Part shown: positions 50,176 through 60,733 of the stretch, one piece after another | How the letters are laid out: every line of letters begins with the position of its first letter | Numbering within the stretch: position 1 is the stretch's first letter | Source: Citrobacter portucalensis | GTDB taxonomy: Bacteria; Pseudomonadota; Gammaproteobacteria; Enterobacterales; Enterobacteriaceae | DNA: 64,000 nt | Reading direction: 5' to 3' | Assembly (NCBI RefSeq): GCF_002042885.1 | Contig: NZ_MVFY01000004.1 | Location: 1-64,000 of the forward strand | Translations under genes and position numbers: made by a program | Notes under the pieces: generated by a model | Databases searched by the model: none | What the model saw: the letters and a program-made list of their open reading frames with translations, nothing else | Told to the model about the DNA's origin: nothing

Positions 50176-51069
50176 CTACTGTGGCTTGAACAATGCCGAG
50201 TAGTCCGCATTGCAAATACGCTGCACCGCCGGATGCTGGATCATTCTTTCCGCAAATATGGCGTGATACTCTTCCATCACATTTTCTACGCGTCCAATTT
50301 CAACAATAGAATCATCGGCATAGAAATTGTGCGAATACAAAGTAGGTGCAACAAAAATAGCATTATGCGTTGCCCCAAACGCTTTCATCAGCGCAGCGTC
50401 ATCAAACTCACCGAGGATTTCGACATTCAATCCTTGTGAGTTGATCCAGTTCAGCAGCTTACGTCCGAGCATCGAACGACGTCCTGGGATCAGCAACCGA
50501 CGCTCCTCAAGGCAGGCCGGGAATGGTTTTTCAGGCAGCGGTTTGGTGCACCAAAAACTTACGCTGCATTCGCCTATCCGCACTGAGAACAACCCTTCCT
50601 GCTGCGTAGAATCAATCGGACAGTCGGAGATAATCATATCCAGCTTATGCTGGCTGAGTTGATCCAACAGCATCTCGTGCGTTGACTCAAAACAACGCAG
50701 ATGGATTTGTTCATCTTCAACCACAGCGGCATCCAGTACGCTGCTGACCAACTGCTTCGATAGCGCATCCGCCACGCCGACATCGAACAGCAAATTAGAC
50801 TCTTTGCGGTAGTTCACGATATCCAGCATTTCCTGGCTTAAGGTGAACATCTTATCCGCGTAACGAAAAACCAATTCGCCTAACTCACTGGGCTCCAGCC
50901 CACGCCCCTTCCGCTTAAACAATTTTCCCTGTAAGCGTTCCTCAAGCGCTTTAATCTGCCCGGTAATGGTCTGCGGTGTCAGATAAAGCGCTTCTGCTGC
51001 ACCAACCACTGACCCTTCTTTATAGACATGCCAAAAGTAGTACAGATGGTTGTAATTTATATGAGACAT
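50176..51069 (-). CDS. nhaR: LysR-type activator of nhaA
   Basis: Sodium-responsive LysR regulator of nhaA, also an activator of pgaABCD in E. coli. The helix-turn-helix lies at residues 5-64 ([31 protein letters not shown]). It has 297 residues against about 301 in E. coli, from an ATG after GGGAGAG. It lies 38 bp after nhaA and is co-transcribed with it. Confidence 0.95.
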   Translation of the reverse strand: MSHINYNHLYYFWHVYKEGSVVGAAEALYLTPQTITGQIKALEERLQGKLFKRKGRGLEPSELGELVFRYADKMFTLSQEMLDIVNYRKESNLLFDVGVADALSKQLVSSVLDAAVVEDEQIHLRCFESTHEMLLDQLSQHKLDMIISDCPIDSTQQEGLFSVRIGECSVSFWCTKPLPEKPFPACLEERRLLIPGRRSMLGRKLLNWINSQGLNVEILGEFDDAALMKAFGATHNAIFVAPTLYSHNFYADDSIVEIGRVENVMEEYHAIFAERMIQHPAVQRICNADYSALFKPQ

Positions 51070-51107
51070 ACTCTCTCCCTGAAAATTGTCACGAAAGGGT
51101 TATCCCG

Positions 51108-52274
51108 TCAGGCTGATGCGTTCAACCGGGCACGTAACCAGCAGTAACCTATCACTGCCGACAACAAGGAGCCGATCAGGATCCCCAGTTTTGCCCAGTT
51201 AATCAGCTCAGGATCGACGTTGCCAAACGCCAGGCTGGCAATAAAAATCGACATCGTAAAGCCAATGCCGCAAAGAATACCGACCGCCATAATCTGCTGG
51301 AAATTCGTTCCTTCCGGCAATTGCGCCACCTTGAGGCGTAACGCCAGCCAGCAAAACAGACTGATACCCAACGGTTTGCCGATCAACAGGCCGGCAATGA
51401 TCCCCAGCGGTAATATCGAGGTCAGTCCATCAATAGTGACGCCCTGCAGTGAAACGCCCGCGTTGGCGAAAGCAAACAGTGGCAGGATCAGGTATGCCAC
51501 CCATGGATGCAGAACATGCTCCAGTCGCTTAGCCGGTGAACGCCCATGTTTTTCCTTCAATGGAATGAAGAAGCCCACGATCACGCCCGCCAGCGTTGCA
51601 TGCACGCCAGACTTCAGTACGGCAGTCCACAGCACCACGCCGACCAGAATATAAATACCGGTGCGTCTCACTCCGCACAGATTCAATCCTGCCAAAACAA
51701 GGATTGCGCACGCAGCAACGCCCAGCGACAGCAGCGAGAGGTCGCTGGTATAGAACAGTGCGATGATTACAATAGCGCCGAGGTCATCAATAATCGCCAG
51801 CGCCATCAGGAAGATTTTCAACGCCAGTGGTACACGACTGCCCAACAACGCCAGCACACCTAACGCAAAAGCGATATCCGTTGCCGCCGGGATCGCCCAC
51901 CCTTCACGGGTGATGGGATCGGCATAGTTGAATGCCAGGTACAGCAGCGCCGGGACAATCATGCCCCCGATAGCAGCAATGATCGGGAACGCCGCCTGAC
52001 GCAGACTGGCCAGCGAACCTTGCATTAACTCGCGCTTTACTTCCAGACCAATCAACAGGAAGAACACCGCCATCAACGCGTCGTTGATCCACAACAGCAT
52101 ATTTTTGTTGATCTCAAGCGCGCCAACCCGCAGTTGAACGGGCGTTTCCAAAAAGGCGTGGTACCATCCACTGGTAACCCCGATATTTGCCATCAGCATA
52201 GCGACCACGGCTGCGATGATCAGAATGATGCCCCCCGAGGCGTCACTACTAAAAAAACGATGCAGATGTTTCAC
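51108..52274 (-). CDS. nhaA: Na+/H+ antiporter NhaA
   Basis: Electrogenic exchanger (2 H+ in, 1 Na+ out) for salt and alkaline pH tolerance. It has 388 residues and 12 helices, as in E. coli. The ion-binding pair D163-D164 lies in [15 protein letters not shown], and D133 in [11 protein letters not shown]. It is the first gene of nhaAR. Confidence 0.96.
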   Translation of the reverse strand: MKHLHRFFSSDASGGIILIIAAVVAMLMANIGVTSGWYHAFLETPVQLRVGALEINKNMLLWINDALMAVFFLLIGLEVKRELMQGSLASLRQAAFPIIAAIGGMIVPALLYLAFNYADPITREGWAIPAATDIAFALGVLALLGSRVPLALKIFLMALAIIDDLGAIVIIALFYTSDLSLLSLGVAACAILVLAGLNLCGVRRTGIYILVGVVLWTAVLKSGVHATLAGVIVGFFIPLKEKHGRSPAKRLEHVLHPWVAYLILPLFAFANAGVSLQGVTIDGLTSILPLGIIAGLLIGKPLGISLFCWLALRLKVAQLPEGTNFQQIMAVGILCGIGFTMSIFIASLAFGNVDPELINWAKLGILIGSLLSAVIGYCWLRARLNASA

Positions 52275-52425
52275 TTTTATTCTCTCTATTGGGTGAATAC
52301 TTCGTAAATACTATCTTACACCCTCAAAAAGCTCGTTAAAATTAGATTATTCATGATGGATAAATCGGTTTTTACGATCTATACAGAGTAAGTCGATAAA
52401 GATTTTCCGAGCGGAAAACAGAAAT

Positions 52426-52460
52426 AAAAAAGCCTGAGACTTTTCAGTCCCAGGCTTTTT
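52426..52460 (-). terminator. dnaKJ terminator (bidirectional form)
   Basis: aaaaagcctg (52426-52435) and caggcttttt (52451-52460) pair around a loop that extends the stem partly. T runs flank both sides, so it could stop transcription both ways. It lies 21 bp after the dnaJ stop. Confidence 0.88.
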
Positions 52461-52480
52461 ATTCGAGATAAAACTGCGAA

Positions 52481-53614
52481 TTAGCGAGTCAGATCGTCAA
52501 AGAACTTCTTCACACCGTCGAAGAAACTTTTGGAGCGCGGACTGTTTTGTTCGCCGGTCGGGCCGCCAAAGCTGTCCTGCAGATCTTTGAGCAGTTGCTT
52601 CTGCTTGTCGTTCAGGCCCACTGGGGTTTCAACCACCACGCGGCACAGCAGGTCGCCCTGAGCGCCACCGCGTACAGACTTGACGCCCTTTCCACGCATG
52701 CGGAAAAGTTTGCCAGTTTGCGTTTCGCCCGGAATTTTTAGCTTCACGCGACCGTCCAGCGTTGGGACTTCAATCTCGCCGCCCAGCGCAGCCATCGCAA
52801 AGTTAATCGGTACTTCGCAGTACAGGTTATTGCCTTCACGTTCAAAAATTGGGTGCTGTTTTACCTGCACCTGAACGTACAAATCACCTGCTGGCGCACC
52901 ATGTTCACCGGCTTCACCTTCGCCCGCTAAACGAATGCGGTCGCCGGTATCAACCCCTGCCGGGATCTTAACGGACAGCGTTTTGCTTTTCTCAACACGA
53001 CCATGACCGTGGCATTTGTTGCACGGATCTTTGATCAGCGTACCGCGGCCCTGACAGTGTGGACAGGTCTGCTGTACGGCAAAAAAGCCCTGACGCATCT
53101 GTACCTGACCAGAACCGTGACAGGTTGGGCAGGTCTGTGGCTGAGTACCTGCCTTCGCACCGCTACCGTGGCAGACGTCACACTCTTCCAGAGTCGGAAT
53201 ACGGATCTCTTTGGTGACGCCACGCACGGCTTCTTCCAGAGTGAGATCCATGTTGTAACGTAAATCAGCACCACGTGAGGCGCGCTGACGACCACGACCG
53301 CCGCCAAAGATATCGCCAAACACGTCACCAAAGATATCGCTGAAGTCAGCCCCGCCGCCAAAACCGCCGCCGCCGCCCATGCCGCCTTGCTCAAACGCAG
53401 CATGACCGTACTGATCGTAAGCCGCACGTTTTTGCGCATCGGTCAGGATTTCGTACGCTTCTTTGATCTCTTTAAACTTGGCTTCGGCCTCTTTATCACC
53501 CTGGTTGCGGTCCGGGTGAAATTTCATGGCCAGGCGCTTGTAGGCCTTTTTGATTTCACGCTCTTCCGCTGACTTGGAAACGCCTAAAATCTCGTAATAG
53601 TCTTGCTTAGCCAT
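52481..53614 (-). CDS. dnaJ: Co-chaperone DnaJ (Hsp40)
   Basis: Stimulates the DnaK ATPase and delivers substrates. It has 377 residues against 376. The J domain carries HPD ([10 protein letters not shown]). A Gly/Phe region follows, then four zinc-binding CxxCxGxG repeats ([32 protein letters not shown]) and C-terminal substrate-binding domains. It follows dnaK across an 85-bp gap with a strong hairpin. Confidence 0.97.
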   Translation of the reverse strand: MAKQDYYEILGVSKSAEEREIKKAYKRLAMKFHPDRNQGDKEAEAKFKEIKEAYEILTDAQKRAAYDQYGHAAFEQGGMGGGGGFGGGADFSDIFGDVFGDIFGGGRGRQRASRGADLRYNMDLTLEEAVRGVTKEIRIPTLEECDVCHGSGAKAGTQPQTCPTCHGSGQVQMRQGFFAVQQTCPHCQGRGTLIKDPCNKCHGHGRVEKSKTLSVKIPAGVDTGDRIRLAGEGEAGEHGAPAGDLYVQVQVKQHPIFEREGNNLYCEVPINFAMAALGGEIEVPTLDGRVKLKIPGETQTGKLFRMRGKGVKSVRGGAQGDLLCRVVVETPVGLNDKQKQLLKDLQDSFGGPTGEQNSPRSKSFFDGVKKFFDDLTR

Positions 53615-53641
53615 CTCTTTTTATCTGCCCCTAACATGCGT

Positions 53642-53674
53642 GCACGGGCGGAGAGGAAACCTCTTCGCCCGTGC
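53642..53674 (-). other. Intercistronic hairpin between dnaK and dnaJ
   Basis: gcacgggcg and cgcccgtgc (53642-53650, 53666-53674) pair perfectly and the inner gagagg/cctctt pairs with one G-U-type mismatch around aaa. No T run follows, so it is not a terminator; it may stabilise dnaK mRNA or set the DnaK:DnaJ ratio. Confidence 0.7.
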
Positions 53675-53699
53675 CAGTAATTACCCGTTCAAAGGGCGA

Positions 53700-55622
53700 T
53701 TATTTTTTGTCTTTCACTTCTTCAAACTCGGCGTCGACAACGTCGTCATCTTTCGCGTTGTTTGCAGAAGCATCAGCGCCTGCTGCACCAGCCTGCTGCT
53801 GTGCGTGCTGCTGCTGAGCGATTTCCATCAGTTTCTGGGAAACCTGTGCCAGCGCCTGCATTTTCGCTTCGATATCCGCTTTGTCTTCGCCTTTCAGAGA
53901 AGTTTCCAGCGCGGTCAGTGCAGACTCGATGGCAGTTTTGTCGTCAGCTGGCAGTTTGTCGCCTGCTTCTTCAACCTGCTTACGAGTGCTGTGCAGCAGA
54001 TGGTCACCCTGGTTACGAGTCTGAACCAGCTCTTCAAACTTACGGTCAGATTCTGCGTTCGCTTCTGCTTCGCGAACCATTTTCTGAATTTCTTCTTCGT
54101 TCAGACCAGAAGAAGCCTTGATGGTGATCTTCTGCTCTTTACCGCTGTTTTTGTCTTTCGCGGAAACGTGCAGGATACCGTCGGCATCGATGTCAAAAGT
54201 AACTTCGATCTGCGGCATACCGCGCGGAGCCGGGCTGATACCATCCAGGTTAAACTGACCCAGATCTTTGTTATCAGCGGCGCGTTTACGTTCACCCTGC
54301 AGCACGTGGATGGTTACCGCAGACTGGTTGTCTTCAGCGGTAGAGAACACCTGGCTGTGCTTGGTCGGGATAGTGGTGTTTTTCGCGATCAGTGGAGTCA
54401 TCACGCCACCCATGGTTTCGATACCCAGAGACAGCGGGGTAACGTCCAGCAGCAGCACGTCTTTCACATCACCGGTCAATACACCACCCTGAACGGCAGC
54501 ACCGATTGCCACTGCTTCGTCCGGGTTAACGTCTTTACGCGGCTCTTTACCGAAGAACTCAGCAACTTTCTTCTGTACCATCGGCATACGAGTCTGACCA
54601 CCGACCAGGATAACGTCCTGAACGTCGGAAACAGACAGACCAGCATCCTGCAGAGCAACTTTCAGCGGCTCGATAGAACGGTTAACCAGGTCTTCAACCA
54701 GGCTTTCCAGTTTCGCACGGGTCACTTTGATGTTCATGTGTTTCGGACCAGTCGCGTCTGCAGTAATGTACGGCAGGTTCACGTCGGTCTGCTGAGCGGA
54801 AGACAGTTCGATCTTCGCTTTCTCAGCGGCTTCTTTCAGACGCTGCATCGCCAGCGGGTCATTACGCAGATCGATACCCTGATCTTTCTTAAATTCGTCA
54901 ACCAGGTAGTTGATCATACGGCTGTCGAAGTCTTCACCACCCAGGTGGGTATCACCGTTGGTTGCCAGAACTTCGAAAGTTTTTTCGCCGTCAACTTCGT
55001 CGATTTCGATAATAGAGATATCGAAAGTACCACCACCGAGGTCATAAACCGCGATAGTACGGTTGCCGACTTCTTTATCCAGACCGTAAGCCAGTGCCGC
55101 TGCGGTCGGTTCGTTGATGATACGTTTTACTTCCAGACCTGCGATACGGCCAGCATCTTTGGTTGCCTGACGCTGAGCATCGTTGAAGTATGCAGGTACG
55201 GTGATAACCGCTTCAGTTACCGGTTCGCCCAGGTAATCTTCAGCCGTTTTCTTCATTTTTTTCAGCACTTCAGCAGAAATCTGCGGCGGTGCCATTTTCT
55301 GACCTTTTACGTCAATCCATGCATCACCGTTGTCAGCACCGATGATTTTGTACGGCATGATGGCTTCATCACGCTGTACTTCTTCGTCCTGGAAGCGGCG
55401 GCCAATCAGGCGTTTAATCGCAAACAGGGTGTTTTGCGGGTTTGTCACTGCCTGACGTTTAGCCGGCTGACCAACCAGAGTTTCACCATCCTGGGTATAA
55501 GCAATGATAGAAGGCGTGGTGCGATCGCCCTCGGCGTTCTCCAGCACACGTGCAGTAGTGCCATCCATAATCGCTACACAAGAGTTGGTAGTACCCAGGT
55601 CGATACCAATAATTTTACCCAT
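53700..55622 (-). CDS. dnaK: Molecular chaperone DnaK (Hsp70)
   Basis: ATP-dependent chaperone. It has 640 residues against 638 in E. coli. The nucleotide-binding domain opens with [11 protein letters not shown], and the interdomain linker (VKDVLLLDV) lies near residue 390. The tail ends EFEEVKDKK, the bacterial form. It is transcribed with dnaJ from two sigma-32-type promoters. A very long open frame on the opposite strand is a shadow (see rejected). Confidence 0.98.
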   Translation of the reverse strand: MGKIIGIDLGTTNSCVAIMDGTTARVLENAEGDRTTPSIIAYTQDGETLVGQPAKRQAVTNPQNTLFAIKRLIGRRFQDEEVQRDEAIMPYKIIGADNGDAWIDVKGQKMAPPQISAEVLKKMKKTAEDYLGEPVTEAVITVPAYFNDAQRQATKDAGRIAGLEVKRIINEPTAAALAYGLDKEVGNRTIAVYDLGGGTFDISIIEIDEVDGEKTFEVLATNGDTHLGGEDFDSRMINYLVDEFKKDQGIDLRNDPLAMQRLKEAAEKAKIELSSAQQTDVNLPYITADATGPKHMNIKVTRAKLESLVEDLVNRSIEPLKVALQDAGLSVSDVQDVILVGGQTRMPMVQKKVAEFFGKEPRKDVNPDEAVAIGAAVQGGVLTGDVKDVLLLDVTPLSLGIETMGGVMTPLIAKNTTIPTKHSQVFSTAEDNQSAVTIHVLQGERKRAADNKDLGQFNLDGISPAPRGMPQIEVTFDIDADGILHVSAKDKNSGKEQKITIKASSGLNEEEIQKMVREAEANAESDRKFEELVQTRNQGDHLLHSTRKQVEEAGDKLPADDKTAIESALTALETSLKGEDKADIEAKMQALAQVSQKLMEIAQQQHAQQQAGAAGADASANNAKDDDVVDAEFEEVKDKK

Positions 55623-55669
55623 CTAAACGTCTCCACTAAAAATTCGGTCATCATGTGGTTGTGAATCTG

Positions 55670-55697
55670 TAATAAGGGCGAAACGTGCGGTTTCAAC
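55670..55697 (-). promoter_or_regulatory. dnaK heat-shock promoter P2
   Basis: On the minus strand, -35 GTTGAA (55697-55692) and -10 GCCCTTATTA (55679-55670) are about 12 bp apart, similar to the sigma-32 consensus CTTGAA / CCCCATnT. E. coli dnaK has a second heat-shock promoter at about this distance. Confidence 0.65.
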
Positions 55698-55741
55698 TAC
55701 CCTGAATCGTTTTTTTTCAGACTCACCACTGCGGTTGTCTA

Positions 55742-55771
55742 CAAGATGGGGTCGTAACCCACGTCATCAAG
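55742..55771 (-). promoter_or_regulatory. dnaK heat-shock promoter P1 (sigma-32)
   Basis: On the minus strand, cccCTTGAT (-35 core 55771-55766), 14 bp, then CCCCATCTTG (-10, 55751-55742). This closely matches sigma-32 consensus. The start would lie near 55735, about 113 bp before the dnaK ATG, as in E. coli. Confidence 0.88.
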
Positions 55772-56006
55772 GGGGGCATGAAAATTTTTTTTAGCACAGT
55801 GGCGATAAAATTAAGGTAAAAAGGCAGAAAGGCAAAAAAACGAATAGTTTCCAATCAAAATCAATTCACAAAACAAATCAAAACCAGCACGGCCATTCAT
55901 GTGAAAATTGTAATAAAAAGAAAAGATTACGACCATGAAACGGTTTCCCGTCGGCGGTAAGATGGTCTGATGTCACACACTTTTACAGCCGTCAAAGAGA
56001 AATTCC

Positions 56007-56411
56007 ATGAAATCCGTGTTAACCCTTTCCACCAGCCTGCTTATGGGCCTGCTGCTGAGCAGCGCCGCGCACGCTAACGATCATAAAGTTCTGGGTATGA
56101 TTGCGATGCCCCGCAATGCAACCAACGACCTTACGCTGAGAATTCCCGTTTGCCGGGTGGTGAAGCGCATTCAGCTCACCGCCGATCGCGGTGATATTAA
56201 ACTTAACGGCGCATCCGTCTACTTCAAAGCAGTACGCACTTCCAGCCAAAGCCTGAACGTCCCGTCATCCATTAAAGAGGGACAAACGACCAACTGGATC
56301 TCTATTAATAGCGACAACGACAATAAACGCTGCGTGTCTAAAATCACCTTCTCAGGCCAGTCAGTAAACTCCTCTGACATGGCAACGCTGAAAGTTATTG
56401 GCGACGATTAA
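56007..56411 (+). CDS. yaaI: Periplasmic DUF2541 protein YaaI
   Basis: A 134-residue exported protein of unknown function, equal in length to E. coli YaaI and about 80% alike by eye. The signal peptide ends near residue 23 (AAHA before NDHKVLG). The mature part has two cysteines (IPVCRVV and NDNKRCVSK) that could form a disulfide. It diverges from dnaK and is probably monocistronic. Confidence 0.92.
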   Translation: MKSVLTLSTSLLMGLLLSSAAHANDHKVLGMIAMPRNATNDLTLRIPVCRVVKRIQLTADRGDIKLNGASVYFKAVRTSSQSLNVPSSIKEGQTTNWISINSDNDNKRCVSKITFSGQSVNSSDMATLKVIGDD

Positions 56412-56775
56412 TTCCGCACATTTTGATTCAGAAGCCATAGAAAACATGCGGGGCAGACACGCGGTTGATGTGAAAGCCTTTGATCTGGAATAACCACTGC
56501 CGCGCCCATGAAGCAGCGCCATCTGGCGATGGGTATTTCTCACCAGATCGTCCACCAAATCCCTCAGCTCCCGGCGGCACTTCAAATCGTCTGTCTTAGC
56601 AAAATGATCAACCACGCGTAAGCGTGATGTCCATCACAGGGAAAATAATTCATTTTCCCTTCGTTAGATCATAGACAGTGCCCTCTCCCCTGATTATCAT
56701 GCCGCGCCCCGAAGACAGTGATCGTTATTTGGGGAAACTATTTCACCATTCAATCAATGATGATTTTGAGGAATT
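56412..56775. other. yaaI-satP spacer
   Basis: A 364-bp spacer where E. coli has yaaW and mbiA, neither of which I can recognise here. A minus-strand frame is open from 56595 to a stop at 56428 (55 codons) and reads like coding sequence (ending RVSAPHVFYGF) but has no ATG or ribosome site; it may be a gene remnant. The right 150 bp presumably holds the satP promoter. Confidence 0.45.
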
Positions 56776-57342
56776 ATGGGCAACACTAAGTTGGCTAATC
56801 CGGCACCGCTGGGCCTGATGGGCTTTGGCATGACCACCATTCTGCTTAACCTGCACAACGCGGGTTTCTTCGCCTTTGACGTTATTATTCTGGCGATGGG
56901 CATTTTCTACGGCGGTATCGCGCAAATATTTGCCGGTCTGCTGGAATATAAAAAAGGCAACACCTTCGGTTTAACCGCCTTTACCTCCTACGGTTCGTTC
57001 TGGCTGACGCTGGTTGCAATCCTGATCATGCCGAAAATGGGCCTGGCGGATGCAACCAATGGTCAGTTCCTGGGCGTATACCTGGGTCTGTGGGGCGTGT
57101 TTACACTGTTCATGTTCTTCGGCACGCTGAAAGCTAACCGCGCGTTGCAGTTTGTCTTCCTGAGCCTGACAGTGCTGTTCGCACTGCTGGCGGTCGGCAA
57201 CATTGCAGGTAACGAAGCGATCATTCACGTTGCTGGCTGGATTGGCTTAGTGTGTGGCGCAAGCGCCATTTACCTGGCGATGGGTGAAGTGCTGAACGAA
57301 CAGTTTGGCCGTACCATCCTGCCGATCGGTGAAGCGCACTAA
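56776..57342 (+). CDS. satP: Acetate/succinate:proton symporter
   Basis: SatP (YaaH), a six-helix AceTr-family channel-like transporter for acetate and succinate. It has 188 residues, as in E. coli. The family signature [21 protein letters not shown] is at the N terminus, before helix 1. It is monocistronic, followed by a C-rich/G-rich hairpin and a convergent transporter gene. Confidence 0.96.
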   Translation: MGNTKLANPAPLGLMGFGMTTILLNLHNAGFFAFDVIILAMGIFYGGIAQIFAGLLEYKKGNTFGLTAFTSYGSFWLTLVAILIMPKMGLADATNGQFLGVYLGLWGVFTLFMFFGTLKANRALQFVFLSLTVLFALLAVGNIAGNEAIIHVAGWIGLVCGASAIYLAMGEVLNEQFGRTILPIGEAH

Positions 57343-57350
57343 TCTGACGC

Positions 57351-57372
57351 TATCCCCCCGAACGGGGGGATA
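57351..57372. terminator. Hairpin between satP and the MHS transporter
   Basis: tatcccccc and ggggggata pair perfectly around gaac, between two convergent stops. The following tract has only short T runs, so termination is likely but not certain. Confidence 0.6.
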
Positions 57373-57376
57373 TTCC

Positions 57377-58684
57377 TTACAAGCGCTGTAACTCGCCCTG
57401 CACGCTCGTATCGCGATGATAAATATCCTGTCGCAGCCAAATCCCCAGACCTAACCCCACCAGCGATAACGCCAGCACATACCAGGCCGGAGCCATTGGC
57501 GACACGCTCATTAACATCGTCACGGCGATTGGCGTCAGACCACCAAAAATGGCATACGACACGTTGTAAGAAAAGGAGATTCCGGTAAAGCGGACCTCCG
57601 CCGGAAACGCCCGCACCATCACATAAGGCACAGCCCCCACCACGCCAACGCACAACCCTACCAGCCCGTATAGCAAGAACAAGTGCTGAGGATGGCTGCC
57701 GGTCAGATGATAGAAAAACCAGCTTGAACAGGCCAGCAGCAGGCTGCCGACAATAAAGGTTTTGCTGGCGCCGACCCGGTCGACAATAAACCCGGCCAGC
57801 AGACAGCCGACGCACAGCATAATGGTCGCGACACTGTTGGCTTGTAACGTCAACGCCGGTGCAAAACCATACTGCTTCTGCAACCAGACTGGCGACATCA
57901 GGATCACCACCACAATCCCGGCCGATAACAGCCAGGTCAGCAGCATGGAAATAACCACCGCTTTTTTATGTTTGCTCACCACCGACTTCACCGGTAGCTC
58001 TTGCGCCAGCGCTTTACGCTGCTGCATTTCGAGGAAAATGGGCGTTTCCTGCAACCAGCGACGCAGGTACATCGCCACCAGCCCAAACACGCCCCCCAGC
58101 AGGAACGGGATACGCCAGCCGTAGTCATGCACCGCCTGCTGCGTCAGGCTGGTATTCACCAACGTCGCAACCACCGATCCCAGCAGAATCCCCACCGTCA
58201 GCCCAGCGGTCAGCGTGCCACAGGCAATGCCGATGCGGCGCTCCGGTACGTGCTCCGCAACGAACACCCACGCGCCGGGCACTTCTCCGCCGATGGCAGC
58301 GCCTTGCAAAATACGCATCAGCAGTAACAGCAGCGGCGCGAGGATCCCCATTGAGGCGTAGATAGGCAAAAGACCAATCGCCAGCGTCGGTATCGCCATC
58401 AGCAAAATGCTCAGGGTGAACATTTTCTTACGCCCGACCAGATCGCCAAAGTGCGCCATGATGATGCCCCCCAGCGGACGCGCCAGATATCCGGCGGCAA
58501 AAATGCCGAAGGTTTGCACCTGACGTAGCCATTCAGGAATGTCTGCCGGGAAGAAGAGTTCGCCAACAACAGCGGCAAAGAAGACGAAGATAATGAAATC
58601 ATAAAACTCAAGCGCACCGCCGAGGGCAGCAAGCGTAAGAGTTTTATAATCCTGGCGATTCAGCGGTCGAGTGTGTTGTGACAT
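57377..58684 (-). CDS. MHS-family MFS transporter (ProP/KgtP-like)
   Basis: A 435-residue, 12-helix carrier of the metabolite:H+ symporter group of the major facilitator family. Typical points are ALEFYDFIIFVFFAAVVGELFFP in helix 1, HFGDLVGRKKMF after helix 2 and LQGAAIGGEVPGAWVFVAEH in helix 4. The acidic pair around EFYDF fits proton coupling; substrates in the family are organic acids, betaines or proline, and this one is unknown. No counterpart lies here in E. coli K-12, as I recall. Confidence 0.87.
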   Translation of the reverse strand: MSQHTRPLNRQDYKTLTLAALGGALEFYDFIIFVFFAAVVGELFFPADIPEWLRQVQTFGIFAAGYLARPLGGIIMAHFGDLVGRKKMFTLSILLMAIPTLAIGLLPIYASMGILAPLLLLLMRILQGAAIGGEVPGAWVFVAEHVPERRIGIACGTLTAGLTVGILLGSVVATLVNTSLTQQAVHDYGWRIPFLLGGVFGLVAMYLRRWLQETPIFLEMQQRKALAQELPVKSVVSKHKKAVVISMLLTWLLSAGIVVVILMSPVWLQKQYGFAPALTLQANSVATIMLCVGCLLAGFIVDRVGASKTFIVGSLLLACSSWFFYHLTGSHPQHLFLLYGLVGLCVGVVGAVPYVMVRAFPAEVRFTGISFSYNVSYAIFGGLTPIAVTMLMSVSPMAPAWYVLALSLVGLGLGIWLRQDIYHRDTSVQGELQRL

Positions 58685-58808
58685 AGCAAACCATGAGTCA
58701 GTGGAGTTATTGAATCTGTCTGTCGATATATGTAAAGCAAAAATTACTATATCGTAAACAATTCAATACTCCACTGTCATTGGCACTTATGTCACGATCG
58801 GGCTACTT

Positions 58809-59396
58809 TCAGGCGTTTATATCGCGGATTGCGCTTTTAGGACGAAAAGATGCTACAACAGCCGGTGCGGTTTCCACATACGGCCCATCCAGTAACTGTA
58901 TACAATACGGTACACTTGCAAAAATACCCGGCACGATAACCTTACCGTCGGCATCTTTCACGCCTTCCAGCGTTTCTTTGATCGATTTCGGCTGCCCTGG
59001 CAGATTCAGAATCAACGCCTGTTTGCGAATCACACCAACCTGGCGGGAGAGAATAGCCGTTGGCACAAAGTGCAGGCTTATCTGGCGCATCTGCTCGCCA
59101 AAGCCCGGCATCTGGCGGTCGGCTACGGCCAGCGTGGCATCAGGCGTTACATCGCGGCGGGCCGGACCCGTTCCGCCGGTAGTCAGCACCAGATGACAGC
59201 TCATTTCATCCACCAGCTCACATAAGGTCTGTTCGATGATCGCCTGTTCATCCGGGATCAGTCGAGTTTGCAGCTCAAAAGGGGTGGTAAGGGCAGATGC
59301 CAGCCACTCTTCAAGGGCCGGGATACCTTTATCCTGGTAAACGCCGCTGGAAGCACGGTCAGAAATGGAAACCAGGCCAATGCGTAAAGTATTCAT
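58809..59396 (-). CDS. mog: Molybdopterin adenylyltransferase
   Basis: Activates molybdopterin with AMP before molybdenum insertion by MoeA. It has 195 residues, as in E. coli. The MPT-binding motif TTGGTGPARRDVTPDA and GFGEQMRQ are conserved. It follows talB on the same strand after 110 bp. Confidence 0.96.
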   Translation of the reverse strand: MNTLRIGLVSISDRASSGVYQDKGIPALEEWLASALTTPFELQTRLIPDEQAIIEQTLCELVDEMSCHLVLTTGGTGPARRDVTPDATLAVADRQMPGFGEQMRQISLHFVPTAILSRQVGVIRKQALILNLPGQPKSIKETLEGVKDADGKVIVPGIFASVPYCIQLLDGPYVETAPAVVASFRPKSAIRDINA

Positions 59397-59474
59397 GATT
59401 ATTCCGTTTAAACAGTCTCGTTAAACAGAATGATACACTGCGAAGGGAAGGACAGACAGGTTTCAGAAGAGGTA

Positions 59475-59498
59475 GCGTGACCCATATCAGGGCCACGC
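59475..59498 (-). terminator. Possible talB terminator
   Basis: A nine-base stem with one G-U pair (gcgtggccc with gggtcacgc on the minus strand) 9 bp after the talB stop. There is no T run, so it may only slow polymerase or protect the mRNA end. Confidence 0.35.
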
Positions 59499-59506
59499 AT
59501 TAATGA

Positions 59507-60460
59507 TTACAGCAGATCGCCGATCATTTTTTCCAGTTTACCCTGGTCTACAGCAAACTTACGGATACCGTCCGCCAGTTTGTCTACAGCCATCGGATCC
59601 TGGTTGTGCTGCCACAGGAACTCAGCTTCGGTGATGCGTGCAGGGCGCGCTTTCACTTCGCCAGAGAAGGACAGTTTACGTTCGATAGTGCCTTCGCTTT
59701 CCGCCAGTTCTTTCAGCAGTGCCGGTGCAATAGTCAGACGATCGCAGCCTGCCAGCTCAATGATTTCGCCGACGTTACGGAAGCTCGCACCCATCACCAC
59801 GGTTTCGTAACCGTGCTGTTTGTAGTACTCATAGATTTCCGTTACGGAAACCACACCCGGATCTTCTGCCGGTGCATACTCTTTCTTGTCAGTGTTGGCT
59901 TTGTACCAGTCCAGAATACGACCAACAAACGGAGAAATCAGGTATACGCCAGCTTCTGCACATGCGCGCGCCTGCGCGAAGGAGAACAGCAGAGTCAGGT
60001 TACAGTTGATACCTTCTTTTTCCAGCTGCTCAGCGGCACGGATGCCCTGCCAGGTTGAAGCCAGTTTGATCAGAATGCGATCGTTGCTGATGCCAGCATC
60101 GTTGTACATTTTGATCAGACGTTTTGCTTTCGCGATGGACGCGTCGGTATCGTAAGACAGACGAGCGTCAACTTCAGTAGAGATACGGCCCGGGACCAGT
60201 TTCAGGATCTCCAGACCGATATTTACTGCCAGTTTGTCGGTCGCGTCGACGATCTGCTGTGCGCGGTCGTTGCTCTGCTGCTTAGCCCAGGCTACAGCGT
60301 CATCAATCAGCTTGCGGTATTCTGGGATCTGCGCTGCGTTAAGAATGAGAGAAGGGTTAGTTGTGGCATCCTGAGGCTGATACAGCTTCATTGCCGCGAT
60401 GTCTCCGGTGTCGGCCACTACTGTGGTGAACTGACGAAGGGAGGTCAATTTGTCCGTCAT
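59507..60460 (-). CDS. talB: Transaldolase B
   Basis: Pentose phosphate pathway transaldolase. The ATG at 60460 ([17 protein letters not shown]) follows a GA-rich site and gives 317 residues, as in E. coli; 21 extra upstream residues are rejected. Schiff-base K132 is in [13 protein letters not shown]17 and E96-type residues are conserved. It diverges from yaaJ. Confidence 0.97.
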   Translation of the reverse strand: MTDKLTSLRQFTTVVADTGDIAAMKLYQPQDATTNPSLILNAAQIPEYRKLIDDAVAWAKQQSNDRAQQIVDATDKLAVNIGLEILKLVPGRISTEVDARLSYDTDASIAKAKRLIKMYNDAGISNDRILIKLASTWQGIRAAEQLEKEGINCNLTLLFSFAQARACAEAGVYLISPFVGRILDWYKANTDKKEYAPAEDPGVVSVTEIYEYYKQHGYETVVMGASFRNVGEIIELAGCDRLTIAPALLKELAESEGTIERKLSFSGEVKARPARITEAEFLWQHNQDPMAVDKLADGIRKFAVDQGKLEKMIGDLL

Positions 60461-60733
60461 GATAGCGATTCTCTTTAAACAGCTTGTTAGGGGGATGTAA
60501 CCGATCTTCCCTGATGATAGCACGACGCACTCTCAGCGCAACCGCCTGGATTGTCCGACCCGCCGCTCAGCCCTGATTACGCATCTCACAGCTCGTGATG
60601 CGCAATTAAGGATATACCTATTGTTATGGTAAACTCCCGCAATCAATCACCTTATAAGGTATATACTGGTCGATAATTGGTAGCGCTTACACGGGATTAT
60701 TCGCGCTTACCGGCATCAACAAGAGGGATGTTA

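Noticed and set aside
53640-55664. 674-codon frame antisense to dnaK as a real gene
   Set aside because: It mirrors a highly expressed, strongly codon-biased gene. The translation is low in complexity, rich in Phe, Val and Arg, with no recognisable domain, and the effect is known for hsp70 genes in general.
60461-60523. Longer N terminus for talB
   Set aside because: Transaldolase B starts [10 protein letters not shown] at 60460. The added residues have no family support.
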